Notes: generated from the sequence alone by a model not told the origin. DNA of 64,000 nt from Ginsengibacter sp963792025 (GCA_963792025.1 CAWBUS010000013.1:186001-250000), one strand, 5' to 3'; shown: positions 45,097 through 55,153, numbered from the stretch's first letter. Numbers and translations: made by a program.

Positions 45097-45810
45097 ATGA
45101 ACATAAAGTGTTTGATAGTAGATGATGAACCGCTTGCCGTAAGGTTGATCAGTTCGTATATTCAGCAGGTTCCGGAGCTTGAAGTTACGGCCGCCTGCAA
45201 CAATGCTATAGATGCATTTGCAATATTAAGAGAACAGAAAATTGATTTGATATTTCTAGATATAAAGATGCCGAAATTAATCGGCACCGATTTTCTCCGC
45301 AGCATTTCAAACCCGCCAAAAGTGATCTTCATCACAGCCTACCGGGATTATGCTTTGGATGGTTATGAGCTTGATATTGTTGACTACCTTTTGAAACCTG
45401 TTTCATTTACGCGATTTATAAAAGCGGTTTCAAAGGCTACAAAGCTGATTGCCGCCAATAATAATTTTTTAGAATCGAATGCTAAAGTTGAAAACAATGA
45501 AAGCTCCTTTTTGTATTTCAGAATTAATAAAGAAATGCAGAAAGTGTTATTGCGGGAAATCCTGTTCATTGAAAGCAGCAAAGAATATGTGAAGCTTCAT
45601 CTTGAAAACGGAAAGTGGCTTTTGGTAAGGCAAAGTATCAGTTCTCTTGAAAAGCTAGTGTCGCCGCACCGCTTTCTTCGTGTTCATCGCTCCTATATCG
45701 TAACGATAGAAAAGATTTCTTCCTTCAATTCAACCCATATTACTATTCACAATCATAAAATACCAATCGGGAGATTGTACAGGAACGCAGTGGAAAGAGT
45801 TTTGAAATAA
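45097..45810 (+). CDS. LytTR-family response regulator
   Basis: A 237-residue receiver plus LytTR DNA-binding domain. Receiver: IVDDEPLAVR, phospho-Asp in LIFLDIKMPKLIG near residue 54, Thr in VIFITAY, Lys in DYLLKPVSFTRF. The LytTR domain starts near residue 135 (FRINKEMQKVLLREILFIES) and includes KLHLENGKWLLVRQSISSLE and FLRVHRSYIV. It forms the cognate pair with the upstream kinase. Targets are not visible; the flanking fibre and ScyD genes are the closest candidates. Confidence 0.93.
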   Translation: MNIKCLIVDDEPLAVRLISSYIQQVPELEVTAACNNAIDAFAILREQKIDLIFLDIKMPKLIGTDFLRSISNPPKVIFITAYRDYALDGYELDIVDYLLKPVSFTRFIKAVSKATKLIAANNNFLESNAKVENNESSFLYFRINKEMQKVLLREILFIESSKEYVKLHLENGKWLLVRQSISSLEKLVSPHRFLRVHRSYIVTIEKISSFNSTHITIHNHKIPIGRLYRNAVERVLK

Positions 45811-45857
45811 TAAGTTGGTTCGCTAACTCTATGCTAACAGTCGGTCTGCAGCCAAAA

Positions 45858-45989
45858 TTATTTTTCCTGGTTAATTATTTTTTTGCCTGCTTTCCGTTCT
45901 GCCTTCCAAAATTGTCTGCGCAAAAACTTTCTTAAATGTTTCCTCCATTCGGCACTAACTGTTAATTGTCCTTTTTGTTTATGAGCCAT
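45858..45989 (-). CDS. Small basic protein, 43 aa
   Basis: The ORF starts ATG at 45989 and reads MAHKQKGQLTVSAEWRKHLR, KFLRRQFWKAERKAGKKIIN, QEK, stop. The W..HLRKF..RQFWK.ERKAGKK pattern resembles a short, very basic protein that I recall seeing in other Bacteroidota genomes. It is highly charged (17 Lys/Arg/His of 43), so nucleic-acid or ribosome binding is a guess. It is preceded by an A-rich leader (AATAATAAGTAACA). Confidence 0.6.
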   Translation of the reverse strand: MAHKQKGQLTVSAEWRKHLRKFLRRQFWKAERKAGKKIINQEK

Positions 45990-46449
45990 TGTTACTTATT
46001 ATTTTTTGCCTCAGCCTCTGTCGTTCAATCAAATTTAATAAAATTATTATGTAGCGATTTAAAGATTTCCGGGGTCGCAGGCATCCGGAGCAATTTTGGT
46101 CTAATACGGCATTGAAAAGAATTATTTGTTTTTTGTCATAGAATGCGCTAAACCTCAGCTGGTTAAAGGATATGGTCAAGCCAAGAGTGGGATTTATTTA
46201 TACCCGGAGGACGGTTGTGGCATTTTTACCGGCGCATCCTTTATCACGGATCGCATAATTAAATAAGGGGATAGCCAAATGATTTGACGCGGCCTTATTT
46301 TTTTTACATTATGGCAAAAATCACATTACTGCGTGTACGCATATACGTAATACAGCATTACTATCCTACGGTTTAAATAAAGGGAGGCTTAAACCTTCCC
46401 CGGCAATCTCCAACATTTCGCATTAGGGTGTCATCCTTTTTAAAAAAAA
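45990..46449. other. Intergenic, no supported gene
   Basis: 460 bp between the 43-aa gene and the terminator of ScyD-like gene 2. Only short ORFs without recognisable features were seen. Confidence 0.4.
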
Positions 46450-46471
46450 GAGGTGGCAAGCATGCCACCTC
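46450..46471 (-). terminator. Terminator of ScyD-like gene 2
   Basis: A perfect 9-bp stem GAGGTGGCA with a 4-base loop and, on the minus strand, eight T residues. It is 55 bp after the stop codon. Confidence 0.85.
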
Positions 46472-46525
46472 GTGAACTAAATACAAGCGATCTAAAATCC
46501 GCCCATCAATATTGTTTAGCGCCTC

Positions 46526-47644
46526 TTATCTGGTCGCAAGTAAAGCCGATCTGCAGAACTGGCCGCCTCCAATTGCCGGTGGCCCGAATCCCCAGTTAGA
46601 AACGTATAATTTTCCTTCCGGGCCGAAGGTCATTCCTGTTGGTAAATTAAGGCCGGAAGTAATGATCTGCTTTGATCCTGACGGATCCATTCTGACAATA
46701 TCCCCGGTTCCCGGAGTAGGGAACGGGTTGTTGGTAGTGTTTTCAAGCACATACAATCCGCCCAGTTGATCAAATGCAAGCCCGAGTATCGTGTTGAAAC
46801 CGGTCGCATATACGCTGATCTGTCCGCCGGGCGTAATTTTATACACACTTGAAATACCCGGCACCGCGGGAAAAGTAGTCAGGTTGCCTACGTAGAAATT
46901 TCCCTGGTAAAATGCCATTGCCGTGGGAACTATGTGCCCCTGGGATGCCGAAATATCAATGACCCTGCTTATTACCCCCGAGGTTGTTATCTTGTCCAGT
47001 TCACCATGGTTTGGCTCAACGGCATACAGGTTTCCGTCGACATTGACCATATTATACCACGTGCCGTCCGGCTCAAAATCATCGGGTTCAGGATTCGCCA
47101 CCGGGTTCGCCATTTGAAACCCACTTAAATTGGCAAGGATGCTCCAGGACTTGTCGGGTTTTACTTTAATTACAGCATTCGGAACAGAAGGTACTCCATG
47201 AGAACACCCGGCGCCGCTAAATATGGCGTACAATGTTTTACCAACGAACGCCACATCCGCCACGCCACTAATGAGACTTCCCTGCGAAGGGCTGGTTTGG
47301 CTGGAAGGCAGTTTATCAACATAGGTGCTAACCACGCCTGCATGGTTGATTCTTGAAATGCGGCTGCCATCGGCACTTCCCATGTAAGGGCCAACGGGCG
47401 GGATAACCTGGTCGCATGTTGTTGAAGTATTAGTTCCGCCGATACCTCCTTCGGCAACGTATAAGTTCCCGTCGGGCCCAAATGCCAACCCCCTGGGATT
47501 ATTCAAGGCTGTTGCAAATACTTTTGTGGTAGCTATAATTGTATCATTGCCATCGCAGAAATGAAAGTGATTTTTTTTGCAGGATGAAAATGTCAATGTA
47601 CTTATTACAAGTACACCGAGTTGTAATAGAATTTTTGATCTCAT
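46526..47644 (-). CDS. ScyD/ScyE-like beta-propeller lipoprotein 2
   Basis: Start at MRSKILLQLGVLVISTLTFS (lipobox FSSC); an upstream in-frame Met adds 18 residues without signal character. It is a propeller similar to the product of 39852: NNPRGLAFGPDGNLYVAEGG, VGPYMGSADGSRISRI, LNLPTGMTFGPEGKLYVSNW and a shared EPDDFEPDGTWYN segment. 372 residues from this start. It stands alone with its own terminator; function unknown. Confidence 0.88.
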   Translation of the reverse strand: MRSKILLQLGVLVISTLTFSSCKKNHFHFCDGNDTIIATTKVFATALNNPRGLAFGPDGNLYVAEGGIGGTNTSTTCDQVIPPVGPYMGSADGSRISRINHAGVVSTYVDKLPSSQTSPSQGSLISGVADVAFVGKTLYAIFSGAGCSHGVPSVPNAVIKVKPDKSWSILANLSGFQMANPVANPEPDDFEPDGTWYNMVNVDGNLYAVEPNHGELDKITTSGVISRVIDISASQGHIVPTAMAFYQGNFYVGNLTTFPAVPGISSVYKITPGGQISVYATGFNTILGLAFDQLGGLYVLENTTNNPFPTPGTGDIVRMDPSGSKQIITSGLNLPTGMTFGPEGKLYVSNWGFGPPAIGGGQFCRSALLATR

Positions 47645-48305
47645 AATTACAATCGAATTAACTATTAAAAAATATTGAGCAAGATTTATTTGATGCACTG
47701 CTAATGCAAATGCCGCTTTCCTGGCAATTATCGCGGCTCATTTCTGCAGTGAAAATGTGCAGGTAACAATTCTGAATATCGTCGTAACAACGCGGCATTC
47801 AGGAGATTTCTTATTTTTTAACTGTAACACCACCACAGGTAAGATTGGATTAAAAACTGATCAGCATGACCGTTAGTTGGAAAGTTTTGGAACCGGTGTT
47901 TTACTGGTGGTATCAGGGTATAAAGTGAGTGCCATGAAGCCATGCCCGGTTGGCTAAATTATAAAATAAATCTATATGTTCAAACGTATTTTTTTGTTGC
48001 AGGAACTCCAGCTACCTCATTGCGCGGAAATAGGCGTGTTTTTTTAGAAAGACTTGAGTTAAATAACCAAGCATATTTCCGTGCCAGCCCGTCATTTTTC
48101 GGGAGCAATCTCCTCATTGTGAAGCATTAATAACGAGGTAGCATAAACGCTTTTAACCACCGGCAGCGGTGTGCTTTATGGTCTAAATTGGGGGATTGTC
48201 TTCCTTCGGCAAACTCGGGACAGGCTTGCAGGAAGTTTCTGCATCGTTGAATTGTACGAGTATGCCTTACAATGACGCCCCCTTCATGAAAACATCGTCT
48301 ATGTT
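47645..48305. other. Intergenic region with degenerate REP-like sequences
   Basis: About 660 bp. It includes CATGACCGTTAGTTGG at 47865, a relic of element E. At 48091-48290 a larger palindromic unit starts GTCATTTTTCGGGAGCAATC and ends TACAATGACGCC, with the middle CTTCGGCAAACTCGGGACAG. No gene. Confidence 0.45.
48091..48290. repeat. Degenerate GTCATT...AATGAC palindromic repeat
   Basis: The ends GTCATT..GGGAGCAATCTCC and TTACAATGAC are inverted, and the centre carries TTCGGCAAACTCGGGACAGG. This resembles the GTCATTGCGAGGAGCAATCT-type repeats widespread in Bacteroidota intergenic DNA. Assigned from memory. Confidence 0.45.
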
Positions 48306-50666
48306 TTATTCCGTGTGTAACGACTTTACCGGGTTGGCTATGGCGGCCCTGATGGCCTGGAAGCTAACAGTTAGTACAGCAATTAACAAAGCCAGAATAC
48401 CCGCTACGGCAAAAACGGGCCAGCTAATATTTACCCGGTAAGGATAACTTTCCAACCAGTTTTTCATCATCAACCAGGCAAGAGGAAATGCAATGAGGCA
48501 CGAGATAGCAACCAGTTGCACAAATTCTTTGGAAAGCAATCCTGCAAGACCTTTTACACTTGCGCCCAATACTTTACGGATGCCAATTTCTTTGGTTCTC
48601 TTTTCAGCGGTATATGCAGCAAGGCCAAACAAACCAAGGCAGGAAATAAAGATGGCAAGAATGGAAAATACACCGGCCAGTTTACCGATAAGTGTTTCGG
48701 TTTTGAACAGTTTGTTAAACTGATCATCAACAAAACTATAATCGAAGGGATACCCGGGATTATTACTTTTAACTACCGTTTCAAGTTTGGCCAATGCGGC
48801 CGGAATTTGGGCACCAGTTTTAAAACGGACCGATAATACATTACAATTGGAAGTATCGGAGAACAATATTAAAGGTGATGCAGGGGCATACATATTGTTA
48901 TAGACAAAATTCTTAACTACGCCGACGACAGTATAATTGGTACCTCCGTCAGACATGATGCTACCTATTGCATTTTTCTTATTCATGATCTTTGCCAGCG
49001 ATTCGTTAATAATAATATTAGTGCTATCAATCCGGGCCTCCGGGTAAAAATCTCTTCCATCTTTAAGCTGAAATCCCATGGTAGATACATACCCGGGACT
49101 TACACCTTCAACCGTTATCAGCACCTGCTTGGATGGGTCTTTCCCTTCCCATGAAAAATCCCCGGTGTTACTACCCAATTGCAACACGGCGTTATTGCTC
49201 ATCGCTGCATTTTGTACAAACCCTGATGATTGCAGATCATTTTTAATTAAATCGAAATGCTGTTTCATGTTACCCTGCATATACATATATACCAGGTTAT
49301 TTTTGTTATATCCAAGGTCGCGGTCTTTAACGTGAGAGACTTGCTGGTAAATGATGATAGTAGAAATGATGAGGATAACGGAAATAGAAAACTGCAATAC
49401 CACGAGCCCTTTTCTTATTAGCCCGGCACTGCCCCTGTTCTTTATTTTTATGCCTTTTAAAACATACACTGGCCTGAAAGAAGAAAGATAAAAGGCAGGA
49501 TAGCTCCCCGCAATCAGGCCGCACACTAATGCGATGGCCAACAAGGCTATAATATGAACCGGGTTACTAACGTTAACGGGTAATTGTTTTTCAACAAGGC
49601 CGTTGAAAGCCGGTAATGCCAAATAAATAATCCCAAGAGCCAGCAATGCTGAAAGCAACGAAGTGAAAATTGATTCTCCGATAAACTGGCCGATGAGCTT
49701 CGTTTTGCCTGCCCCCATAACTTTTTTTACACCCACTTCTTTGGCACGTTGTTCCGACCGTGCTGTCGAAAGATTCATAAAGTTGATACAGGCTATAATT
49801 AAGATTATCCAGGCTATTAAACTGAACAGGTTTACATATTTAATTCTGCCGGCTTTTTCCTCACCCGCATCATCATAGCTGTCGTACATTCTCCATCGGT
49901 CCATGGGATAAATAGACATTCGTGCACTTCCCTCTTTCATTTTCGTCTGAATATAACCGTATAATTTTTTATTAATGGAGGCAACATCTGCCTTTGGTTC
50001 CGTTTCTACATAAGTTACTACAGAGTTGCTGCCCCAGCTCTGCAGCCATTTATTCTGGTCTTCATAAATTTTAAATGATGCCAGCCAATCGAATTTAAAT
50101 GATACATTTTCCGGCAGGTCTTTTATTACACCCGATACTACATAATCCTGTTTATTATCTGCTTTTAGCGTTTTGCCGATAACGTTAGTAGTTCCAAAAA
50201 AGCTTTTGGCCATTTTTTCTGAAACCACTATTGAATGTAATTGCTCAAAGGCACCGGCAGCACTTCCCTTAACAAACTGAAGCCGGAACATTTTAAGAAA
50301 GGCAGAATCAACGTACAACCCCTGTTGATAAATGGTTTTATCATTGAGAGAAAAAAGTAAGCTATTGCCCCAGGTGGTGCGTGCTGTATTTTTTATCCCG
50401 GGAATCTCCGCTTTAATGCCCGCCGCAAAGGGGCCGGGAGTTGCATCGAATACAAAAGTAGTTCCGTCGTAAGTTTGCCTGTCTTTTACTTTGTACAAAT
50501 TAGCCCGGTTACTGAAGTAATGGTTAAAGGTAAGTTCATCTTCCACCCATAAAAAGATGAGGCCGGCACAGGCAATGCTTATAGCAAGGCCACCAATGTT
50601 CAGGAAACTATACCCCTTATTTTTCCAGAGATTCCTGAAAGCTGTTTTTAGATAATTTTTAAACAT
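48306..50666 (-). CDS. ABC transporter permease, MacB/FtsX type
   Basis: A 786-residue inner-membrane permease of the Bacteroidota MacB-like group. N-terminal TM after FKNYLKTAFRNLWKNKGYSFLN, a periplasmic MacB_PCD domain (residues about 45-280), FtsX TM cluster 1 (WIILIIACINFMNLSTARSE), a second periplasmic domain and a final FtsX cluster (FSILAIFISCLGLFGLAAYT, KEIGIRKVLGASVKGL). It should pair with the ATPase at 54074 for export of peptides, lipids or antimicrobials. It is the third gene of an operon with the head-GIN protein and the 51571 permease. Confidence 0.92.
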   Translation of the reverse strand: MFKNYLKTAFRNLWKNKGYSFLNIGGLAISIACAGLIFLWVEDELTFNHYFSNRANLYKVKDRQTYDGTTFVFDATPGPFAAGIKAEIPGIKNTARTTWGNSLLFSLNDKTIYQQGLYVDSAFLKMFRLQFVKGSAAGAFEQLHSIVVSEKMAKSFFGTTNVIGKTLKADNKQDYVVSGVIKDLPENVSFKFDWLASFKIYEDQNKWLQSWGSNSVVTYVETEPKADVASINKKLYGYIQTKMKEGSARMSIYPMDRWRMYDSYDDAGEEKAGRIKYVNLFSLIAWIILIIACINFMNLSTARSEQRAKEVGVKKVMGAGKTKLIGQFIGESIFTSLLSALLALGIIYLALPAFNGLVEKQLPVNVSNPVHIIALLAIALVCGLIAGSYPAFYLSSFRPVYVLKGIKIKNRGSAGLIRKGLVVLQFSISVILIISTIIIYQQVSHVKDRDLGYNKNNLVYMYMQGNMKQHFDLIKNDLQSSGFVQNAAMSNNAVLQLGSNTGDFSWEGKDPSKQVLITVEGVSPGYVSTMGFQLKDGRDFYPEARIDSTNIIINESLAKIMNKKNAIGSIMSDGGTNYTVVGVVKNFVYNNMYAPASPLILFSDTSNCNVLSVRFKTGAQIPAALAKLETVVKSNNPGYPFDYSFVDDQFNKLFKTETLIGKLAGVFSILAIFISCLGLFGLAAYTAEKRTKEIGIRKVLGASVKGLAGLLSKEFVQLVAISCLIAFPLAWLMMKNWLESYPYRVNISWPVFAVAGILALLIAVLTVSFQAIRAAIANPVKSLHTE

Positions 50667-50746
50667 AGCTGTACTGTTTAAACTGTATATAAATTTCTCA
50701 AAAGGTTTGTCAGCGCAACATGTAAAATATAATGATCAATAGATCT

Positions 50747-51490
50747 TCAGTCAATTTTATCAATGTGCAATTGTCCTATGTGTAGCCCTTTGGTTATAAC
50801 AGGGTTCCCGGTGTACTTCAATTTAGCCTCGCCGTAGGCAGTTATTTTAATGGCATCGGAAACATTCAGGCTAAAATCTGATTCGCCATAGGCGGTAATG
50901 CTGGCGCTGTTGTTGTTAACACCGAGGCTGTTGATTTTACCTTCGCCGTAGGTGGTATATTTTTGGTGAGTTACCATGCCGGATTTAATGTCCAGGTAGC
51001 TTTCGCCGTAGATAGTTGTCCGTAGTTCACCCAGGTTTACTTCATTTAATACCACATGCGATTCTCCGTATATTTTCAGGTTAAACTTTTTACCTGTCAA
51101 GTTGCTTTTGCATACGATAGTCTCTTCACCCCGTACGGAAAGTGTGTGTAATGTTTTATAAGTTACAATAGCTTTTACTATGGTGCCATTGTAAATCGAT
51201 CTTCTTTCTTTATACCCGTTATCATATACTTTTTTGTTTTTAGTAATTTCCTTGGCATCATCTAGGTATATACGCAGGGTTTTATCTTTTACTTCAATAT
51301 TTAATTTGTCGTTACTAACGGCACTGCTTTCTACGGTAACACTTTCTTCATCGCCTTCTACAAAAGTTACCTGGATGTGAGGACTAACAATAACTTTATC
51401 AAAAGACCTTACCGCTGTGGTTGTTTGCGCAAATGATATTTGGCAAATGAACAATATTATGATGGTGAGAAAAGATTTTGGCTGTATCAT
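50747..51490 (-). CDS. Head-GIN domain exported protein (DUF2807)
   Basis: A 247-residue protein with signal peptide (SFLTIIILFICQISFAQ) and DUF2807 beta-helix strands: FDKVIVSPHIQVTFVEGDEE, SVTVESSAVSNDKLNIEV, TLHTLSVRGEETIVC, KIYGESHVVLNEV, TTYGEGKINSLG, TAYGESDFSLNV, TAYGEAKLKYTG. The YGE-x repeat is its distinctive rung. It lies between the two permease genes, a context seen in other Bacteroidota, and may be a periplasmic partner. Confidence 0.85.
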   Translation of the reverse strand: MIQPKSFLTIIILFICQISFAQTTTAVRSFDKVIVSPHIQVTFVEGDEESVTVESSAVSNDKLNIEVKDKTLRIYLDDAKEITKNKKVYDNGYKERRSIYNGTIVKAIVTYKTLHTLSVRGEETIVCKSNLTGKKFNLKIYGESHVVLNEVNLGELRTTIYGESYLDIKSGMVTHQKYTTYGEGKINSLGVNNNSASITAYGESDFSLNVSDAIKITAYGEAKLKYTGNPVITKGLHIGQLHIDKID

Positions 51491-51570
51491 GATGTTATTT
51501 TTTAAATTGTTTGATGCCGGTTGTGGCCGATTATTTTGTTGATTTAATTTTTCAATTGCGTAGTACTTTC

Positions 51571-53949
51571 CTATTCGGACCGTAATGAATCTACAGGATT
51601 TGCAAGCGCGGCTTTTATTGCCTGGAAACTAATAGTAACAAAAGCAATGAATATGGACAACAATGCTGCCAGTGCAAACACCTCCCATGTAATATGTATG
51701 CGGTATGCGAAACCTTCGAGCCATTTGCTCATGGCCCACCACGCAACCGGTATGGCTATTATTATTGCTATGATTACTAATTTTAAAAAGTCTTTACTTA
51801 TTAATTGTACGATGCCGTTTACACTGGCTCCCAGCACCTTCCTGATACCTATTTCTTTAACTTTTACCTGCGCCGTATAGGTTGCAAGGCCGAACAAACC
51901 AAGGCATGAAATGAATATAGCAATGCCGGCAAAAACATTGAACAGTGCCCCTGCCCGCTGATCGGTTTTGTATTGTGCATCAAAAGTTTTATCAACAAAA
52001 TAATAACTGAAAGGGGTATTGCCGGCATATTTTTTATACTGGCTATGCACGGCAGCGATGGCCTGTTGTGCATTTGCCGCGGTAGTACGCACGTACAAAA
52101 TATTAAGGTTATGCCAGAAGGTAAAAAATATTAACGGCTTTATTTTTAGCTTGAGTGATTGAAAATTAAAATCCTGGGTGACTCCAATGATGGTACCCTT
52201 ACTACCATGCAGCGATAATTGCTGGCCCACATAAGGAGGCTTTAATCCCATCATCTTTACGGCGGCTTCATTCAAAACAAAATGAGCACTATCGGCGGGC
52301 GTACCCGAAAAGTTCTGCCCTTCGATCAGCCTGATTTTCATGGTAGGGATAACATCCTTATCCACGCAAAGTTGCGTTATTGTAACATTACTGTTTGGCG
52401 CCTTGGTCGGCCATTCCAAATCACCGGTTTCACCATTAATTTCGCTGAAACTATAAGCATCACAGGCGGCAACATTTACAATACTGGTCTGCCTTTTTAG
52501 TTCGGACTTAACTGCGTCTATATGATCCGTTAGCTCCTGGGTGAGCGGCACCGAAAAAACATAATTCTTATCATAACCCAGGTCTTTATTTTTAATAAAA
52601 TGTAACTGGTTGCTCATAATGATGGTGCACACCAGCAATATAACGGAGATAGAAAATTGAAATACTACCAACCCCTTTCTCAGCGCAGCAATACCAATAC
52701 CCGAGGAAATTTTTCCTTTTAATGCTTCAATAGGTTTAAAGGACGACAATAAAATGGCGGGATACACGCTTGACACGATCAACGTGCCGAAGATAGCCAG
52801 GGTAGCCGCTTTTTGCACGTTAACATCTGAAAAATCAAATGATAAATTTTTACCTGAAATATTATTGTATAAGGGCGTTAACAAGAATATTAAGCCGATT
52901 GCCAACGTAATGGCAAAGCAAAACAACAGGAAAGTTTCCGTAATAAACTGGAAAAATAGTTGCTGCTTTTTTGCGCCAATCATTTTACGGACGCTTACTT
53001 CTTTGGCTCTTACTAAAGATCGTGCCGTTGACAGGTTTACATAATTAATACTGGCAATTGCCAACAATAAAATCACTACCAGCATAAATATCTGCACCAT
53101 TCTTAATGACGATGTATTTCCATCGGCACCAATCAAGTGAATATCGGCCAGGTTTTGCAACTGGTAGTCGGCATTGCTGTCGCCGTTCCTAGCTTTTTTG
53201 TAAGCCGCTGATAGTTGTTGTCCGGTTTTTACTGTGCTGGCACCGGGTTGCAGTTGCACGAACGTGTTAAATGCAAAGTCTCCGAGGTCTGCATCGATGG
53301 TCTTCCAATCGCCATTACCGCCCCATGCGGTAAATTGCTTAGCGTAATACGACATGGGGAAAACGGCATCATATTGAAGCGTAGAATTTTCAGGAAAATT
53401 TTGAAGCACACCTGTTACTGTAAAATGTTCTTTTTTAAAACCAATCGTTCTACCCATCACCTCTTCATTACCGAATAACTTCCTGGCAGTGGATTGTGTT
53501 AGAATAACAGAATTTACATTTGGAAATGCCGTCGCAAAATTTCCTTCCAGTAATTTGTAATTAAACATTGAAAAGAAACCACTGTCCACATAAGCAATTT
53601 TGTTTCCATCAAATATTTTAGTGCGATCTGTATTAGAAATATTCTGATCGAATTCACTTTGTATCCTTACAAAAGATTTTATCCCCGGAATTGACTGCGC
53701 ATAAACGGCCAACGGTCCGGGAACGCCGGTCCAAACCTTATCTTCACTCTCATTTTTAAAATGAGTACTGAGCTGGTAAATATTTTTGTACTCTTTATTA
53801 AACTTATCGAAACTTAGCTCATTCTGCACCCACAGCAGCAACATGATGCCTGTAGCCAGGCCAACCGCTAAACCGCAAACATTTATTAATGAGTAGAATT
53901 TATTTTTCCATAAACTTCTCCAGGCTGTTTTAAAATAATTTTTAATCAT
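51571..53949 (-). CDS. ABC transporter permease, MacB/FtsX type
   Basis: A 792-residue paralogue of the 48306 permease with the same layout: MIKNYFKTAWRSLWKNKFYS, N-terminal TM, MacB_PCD, FtsX1 (ASINYVNLSTARSLVRAKEV), a second periplasmic domain, FtsX2 (VKEIGIRKVLGASVNGIVQL). Clearly a duplication, with about 45% of residues similar. The operon order after it is head-GIN then the second permease. Probably one or both permeases assemble with the ATPase encoded at 54074. Confidence 0.92.
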   Translation of the reverse strand: MIKNYFKTAWRSLWKNKFYSLINVCGLAVGLATGIMLLLWVQNELSFDKFNKEYKNIYQLSTHFKNESEDKVWTGVPGPLAVYAQSIPGIKSFVRIQSEFDQNISNTDRTKIFDGNKIAYVDSGFFSMFNYKLLEGNFATAFPNVNSVILTQSTARKLFGNEEVMGRTIGFKKEHFTVTGVLQNFPENSTLQYDAVFPMSYYAKQFTAWGGNGDWKTIDADLGDFAFNTFVQLQPGASTVKTGQQLSAAYKKARNGDSNADYQLQNLADIHLIGADGNTSSLRMVQIFMLVVILLLAIASINYVNLSTARSLVRAKEVSVRKMIGAKKQQLFFQFITETFLLFCFAITLAIGLIFLLTPLYNNISGKNLSFDFSDVNVQKAATLAIFGTLIVSSVYPAILLSSFKPIEALKGKISSGIGIAALRKGLVVFQFSISVILLVCTIIMSNQLHFIKNKDLGYDKNYVFSVPLTQELTDHIDAVKSELKRQTSIVNVAACDAYSFSEINGETGDLEWPTKAPNSNVTITQLCVDKDVIPTMKIRLIEGQNFSGTPADSAHFVLNEAAVKMMGLKPPYVGQQLSLHGSKGTIIGVTQDFNFQSLKLKIKPLIFFTFWHNLNILYVRTTAANAQQAIAAVHSQYKKYAGNTPFSYYFVDKTFDAQYKTDQRAGALFNVFAGIAIFISCLGLFGLATYTAQVKVKEIGIRKVLGASVNGIVQLISKDFLKLVIIAIIIAIPVAWWAMSKWLEGFAYRIHITWEVFALAALLSIFIAFVTISFQAIKAALANPVDSLRSE

Positions 53950-54073
53950 CGTAATTTAATTGATAGGCTATAAACATATCAAACAACGAACTATCAATAC
54001 AACTGCAGTCTAATTATTAATGAAAGCGCAGTCTGACGACTATCGTCGTGCCGACTGCGTTGGTACATGTACG

Positions 54074-54751
54074 TTAGATCAAAATATTTTCCGTAACAGT
54101 TTGCCCATCGAGCATGCGGATAATGCGATGACTAAACCTTGCATCATGTTCACTATGAGTAACCATTATTATGGTGGTGCCATTTTCATTCAGCTCTGTT
54201 AATAACTGCATTACCTCGTTACCGTTAGAAGAATCCAGGTTTCCCGTCGGTTCATCCGCTAGTATTAACTTGGGATTATTAACCACTGCCCGCGCTACGG
54301 CTACACGCTGTTGCTGTCCACCGCTCAACTGCTGCGGATAGTGATTGCGGCGATGCATGATCTGCATTTTATCCAACACCTTTTCCACCCGCTGTTTTCT
54401 TTCGTCGCCTTTAACGCCAAGATAAATTAATGGTAGTTCCACATTTTCAAAAACAGTAAGTTCGTCGATAAGGTTAAAGCTTTGGAAAACGAAGCCGATA
54501 TTCCTTTTGCGTAAGTCGGCTCTCTTTCTTTCATTAAAGTGAGCCACTTCAATGCCGTTGAACAAAAAGCTTCCGTCATCAGGATCGTCCAACAATCCAA
54601 GAATGTTAAGCAGTGTAGATTTACCACAACCAGAGGGTCCCATTACGGCAACAAATTCTCCTTCCTTCACATTAAAAGAAAGTTTGTTTAATGCAACAGT
54701 TTCTACTTCTTCGGTGCGGTAAATTTTTTCGAGATCTGAAATGTTAATCAT
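54074..54751 (-). CDS. ABC transporter ATP-binding protein (MacB/LolD type)
   Basis: A 225-residue NBD: Walker A GPSGCGKST (residues about 39-47), Q-loop FVFQSFNLIDELTVFENVEL, signature QLSGGQQQRVAVARA, Walker B LILADEPTGNLDS, H-loop VTHSEHDAR. It energises the MacB-type permeases that follow. It lies 124 bp upstream of the first permease; the upstream region has the AGGTATGAGGTA microrepeat. Confidence 0.93.
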   Translation of the reverse strand: MINISDLEKIYRTEEVETVALNKLSFNVKEGEFVAVMGPSGCGKSTLLNILGLLDDPDDGSFLFNGIEVAHFNERKRADLRKRNIGFVFQSFNLIDELTVFENVELPLIYLGVKGDERKQRVEKVLDKMQIMHRRNHYPQQLSGGQQQRVAVARAVVNNPKLILADEPTGNLDSSNGNEVMQLLTELNENGTTIIMVTHSEHDARFSHRIIRMLDGQTVTENILI

Positions 54752-54823
54752 TGTTTTTTGTTTTTAAATATCAGGTATGAAGTATCAGGTATGAGGTACC
54801 GGATTTCAGCCTATTTTTTGTTT

Positions 54824-55021
54824 TTAAATTTTTATAAAAAAAGATTCGTATTTATAATCTTGTACCGGCGCATCGTTTAGAAATATTGAACGATCTGCCG
54901 AATCATTTTTCGCAGCGCAACTGCAAATTGCTTTACAGGATGAAGTTTCGCTTTTAATCGCTAATGACGCCAGGCACAATATTGCGATGACACATATGCG
55001 GGCTAACAGTATTTTTTTCAT
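54824..55021 (-). CDS. Small Cys-containing exported protein
   Basis: A 65-residue ORF between the adaptor and the ATPase genes, with an N-terminal signal (MKKILLARICVIAILCLASL) and a short mature part SSCKAICSCAAKNDSADRSI that has four cysteines. No family recognised. Its position inside the efflux operon suggests a secreted substrate or regulator; this is a guess. Confidence 0.45.
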   Translation of the reverse strand: MKKILLARICVIAILCLASLAIKSETSSCKAICSCAAKNDSADRSIFLNDAPVQDYKYESFFIKI

Positions 55022-55153
55022 ATCAGTTGATTTATATTTAGTACCAGGTTTGAGCTATGAGGAATGAGGTACTTCATTATTACTTATATTAATTAATTAA
55101 TTAAAAAATTTCCGATGAGAAATTTTCAGGATTTGTCACCTCACACCTCATAC

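Noticed and set aside
45811..46449. tRNA or other structured RNA gene in a long gap
   Set aside because: No T-arm GTTCGAATC-type motif or acceptor pairing found here or elsewhere in the window.
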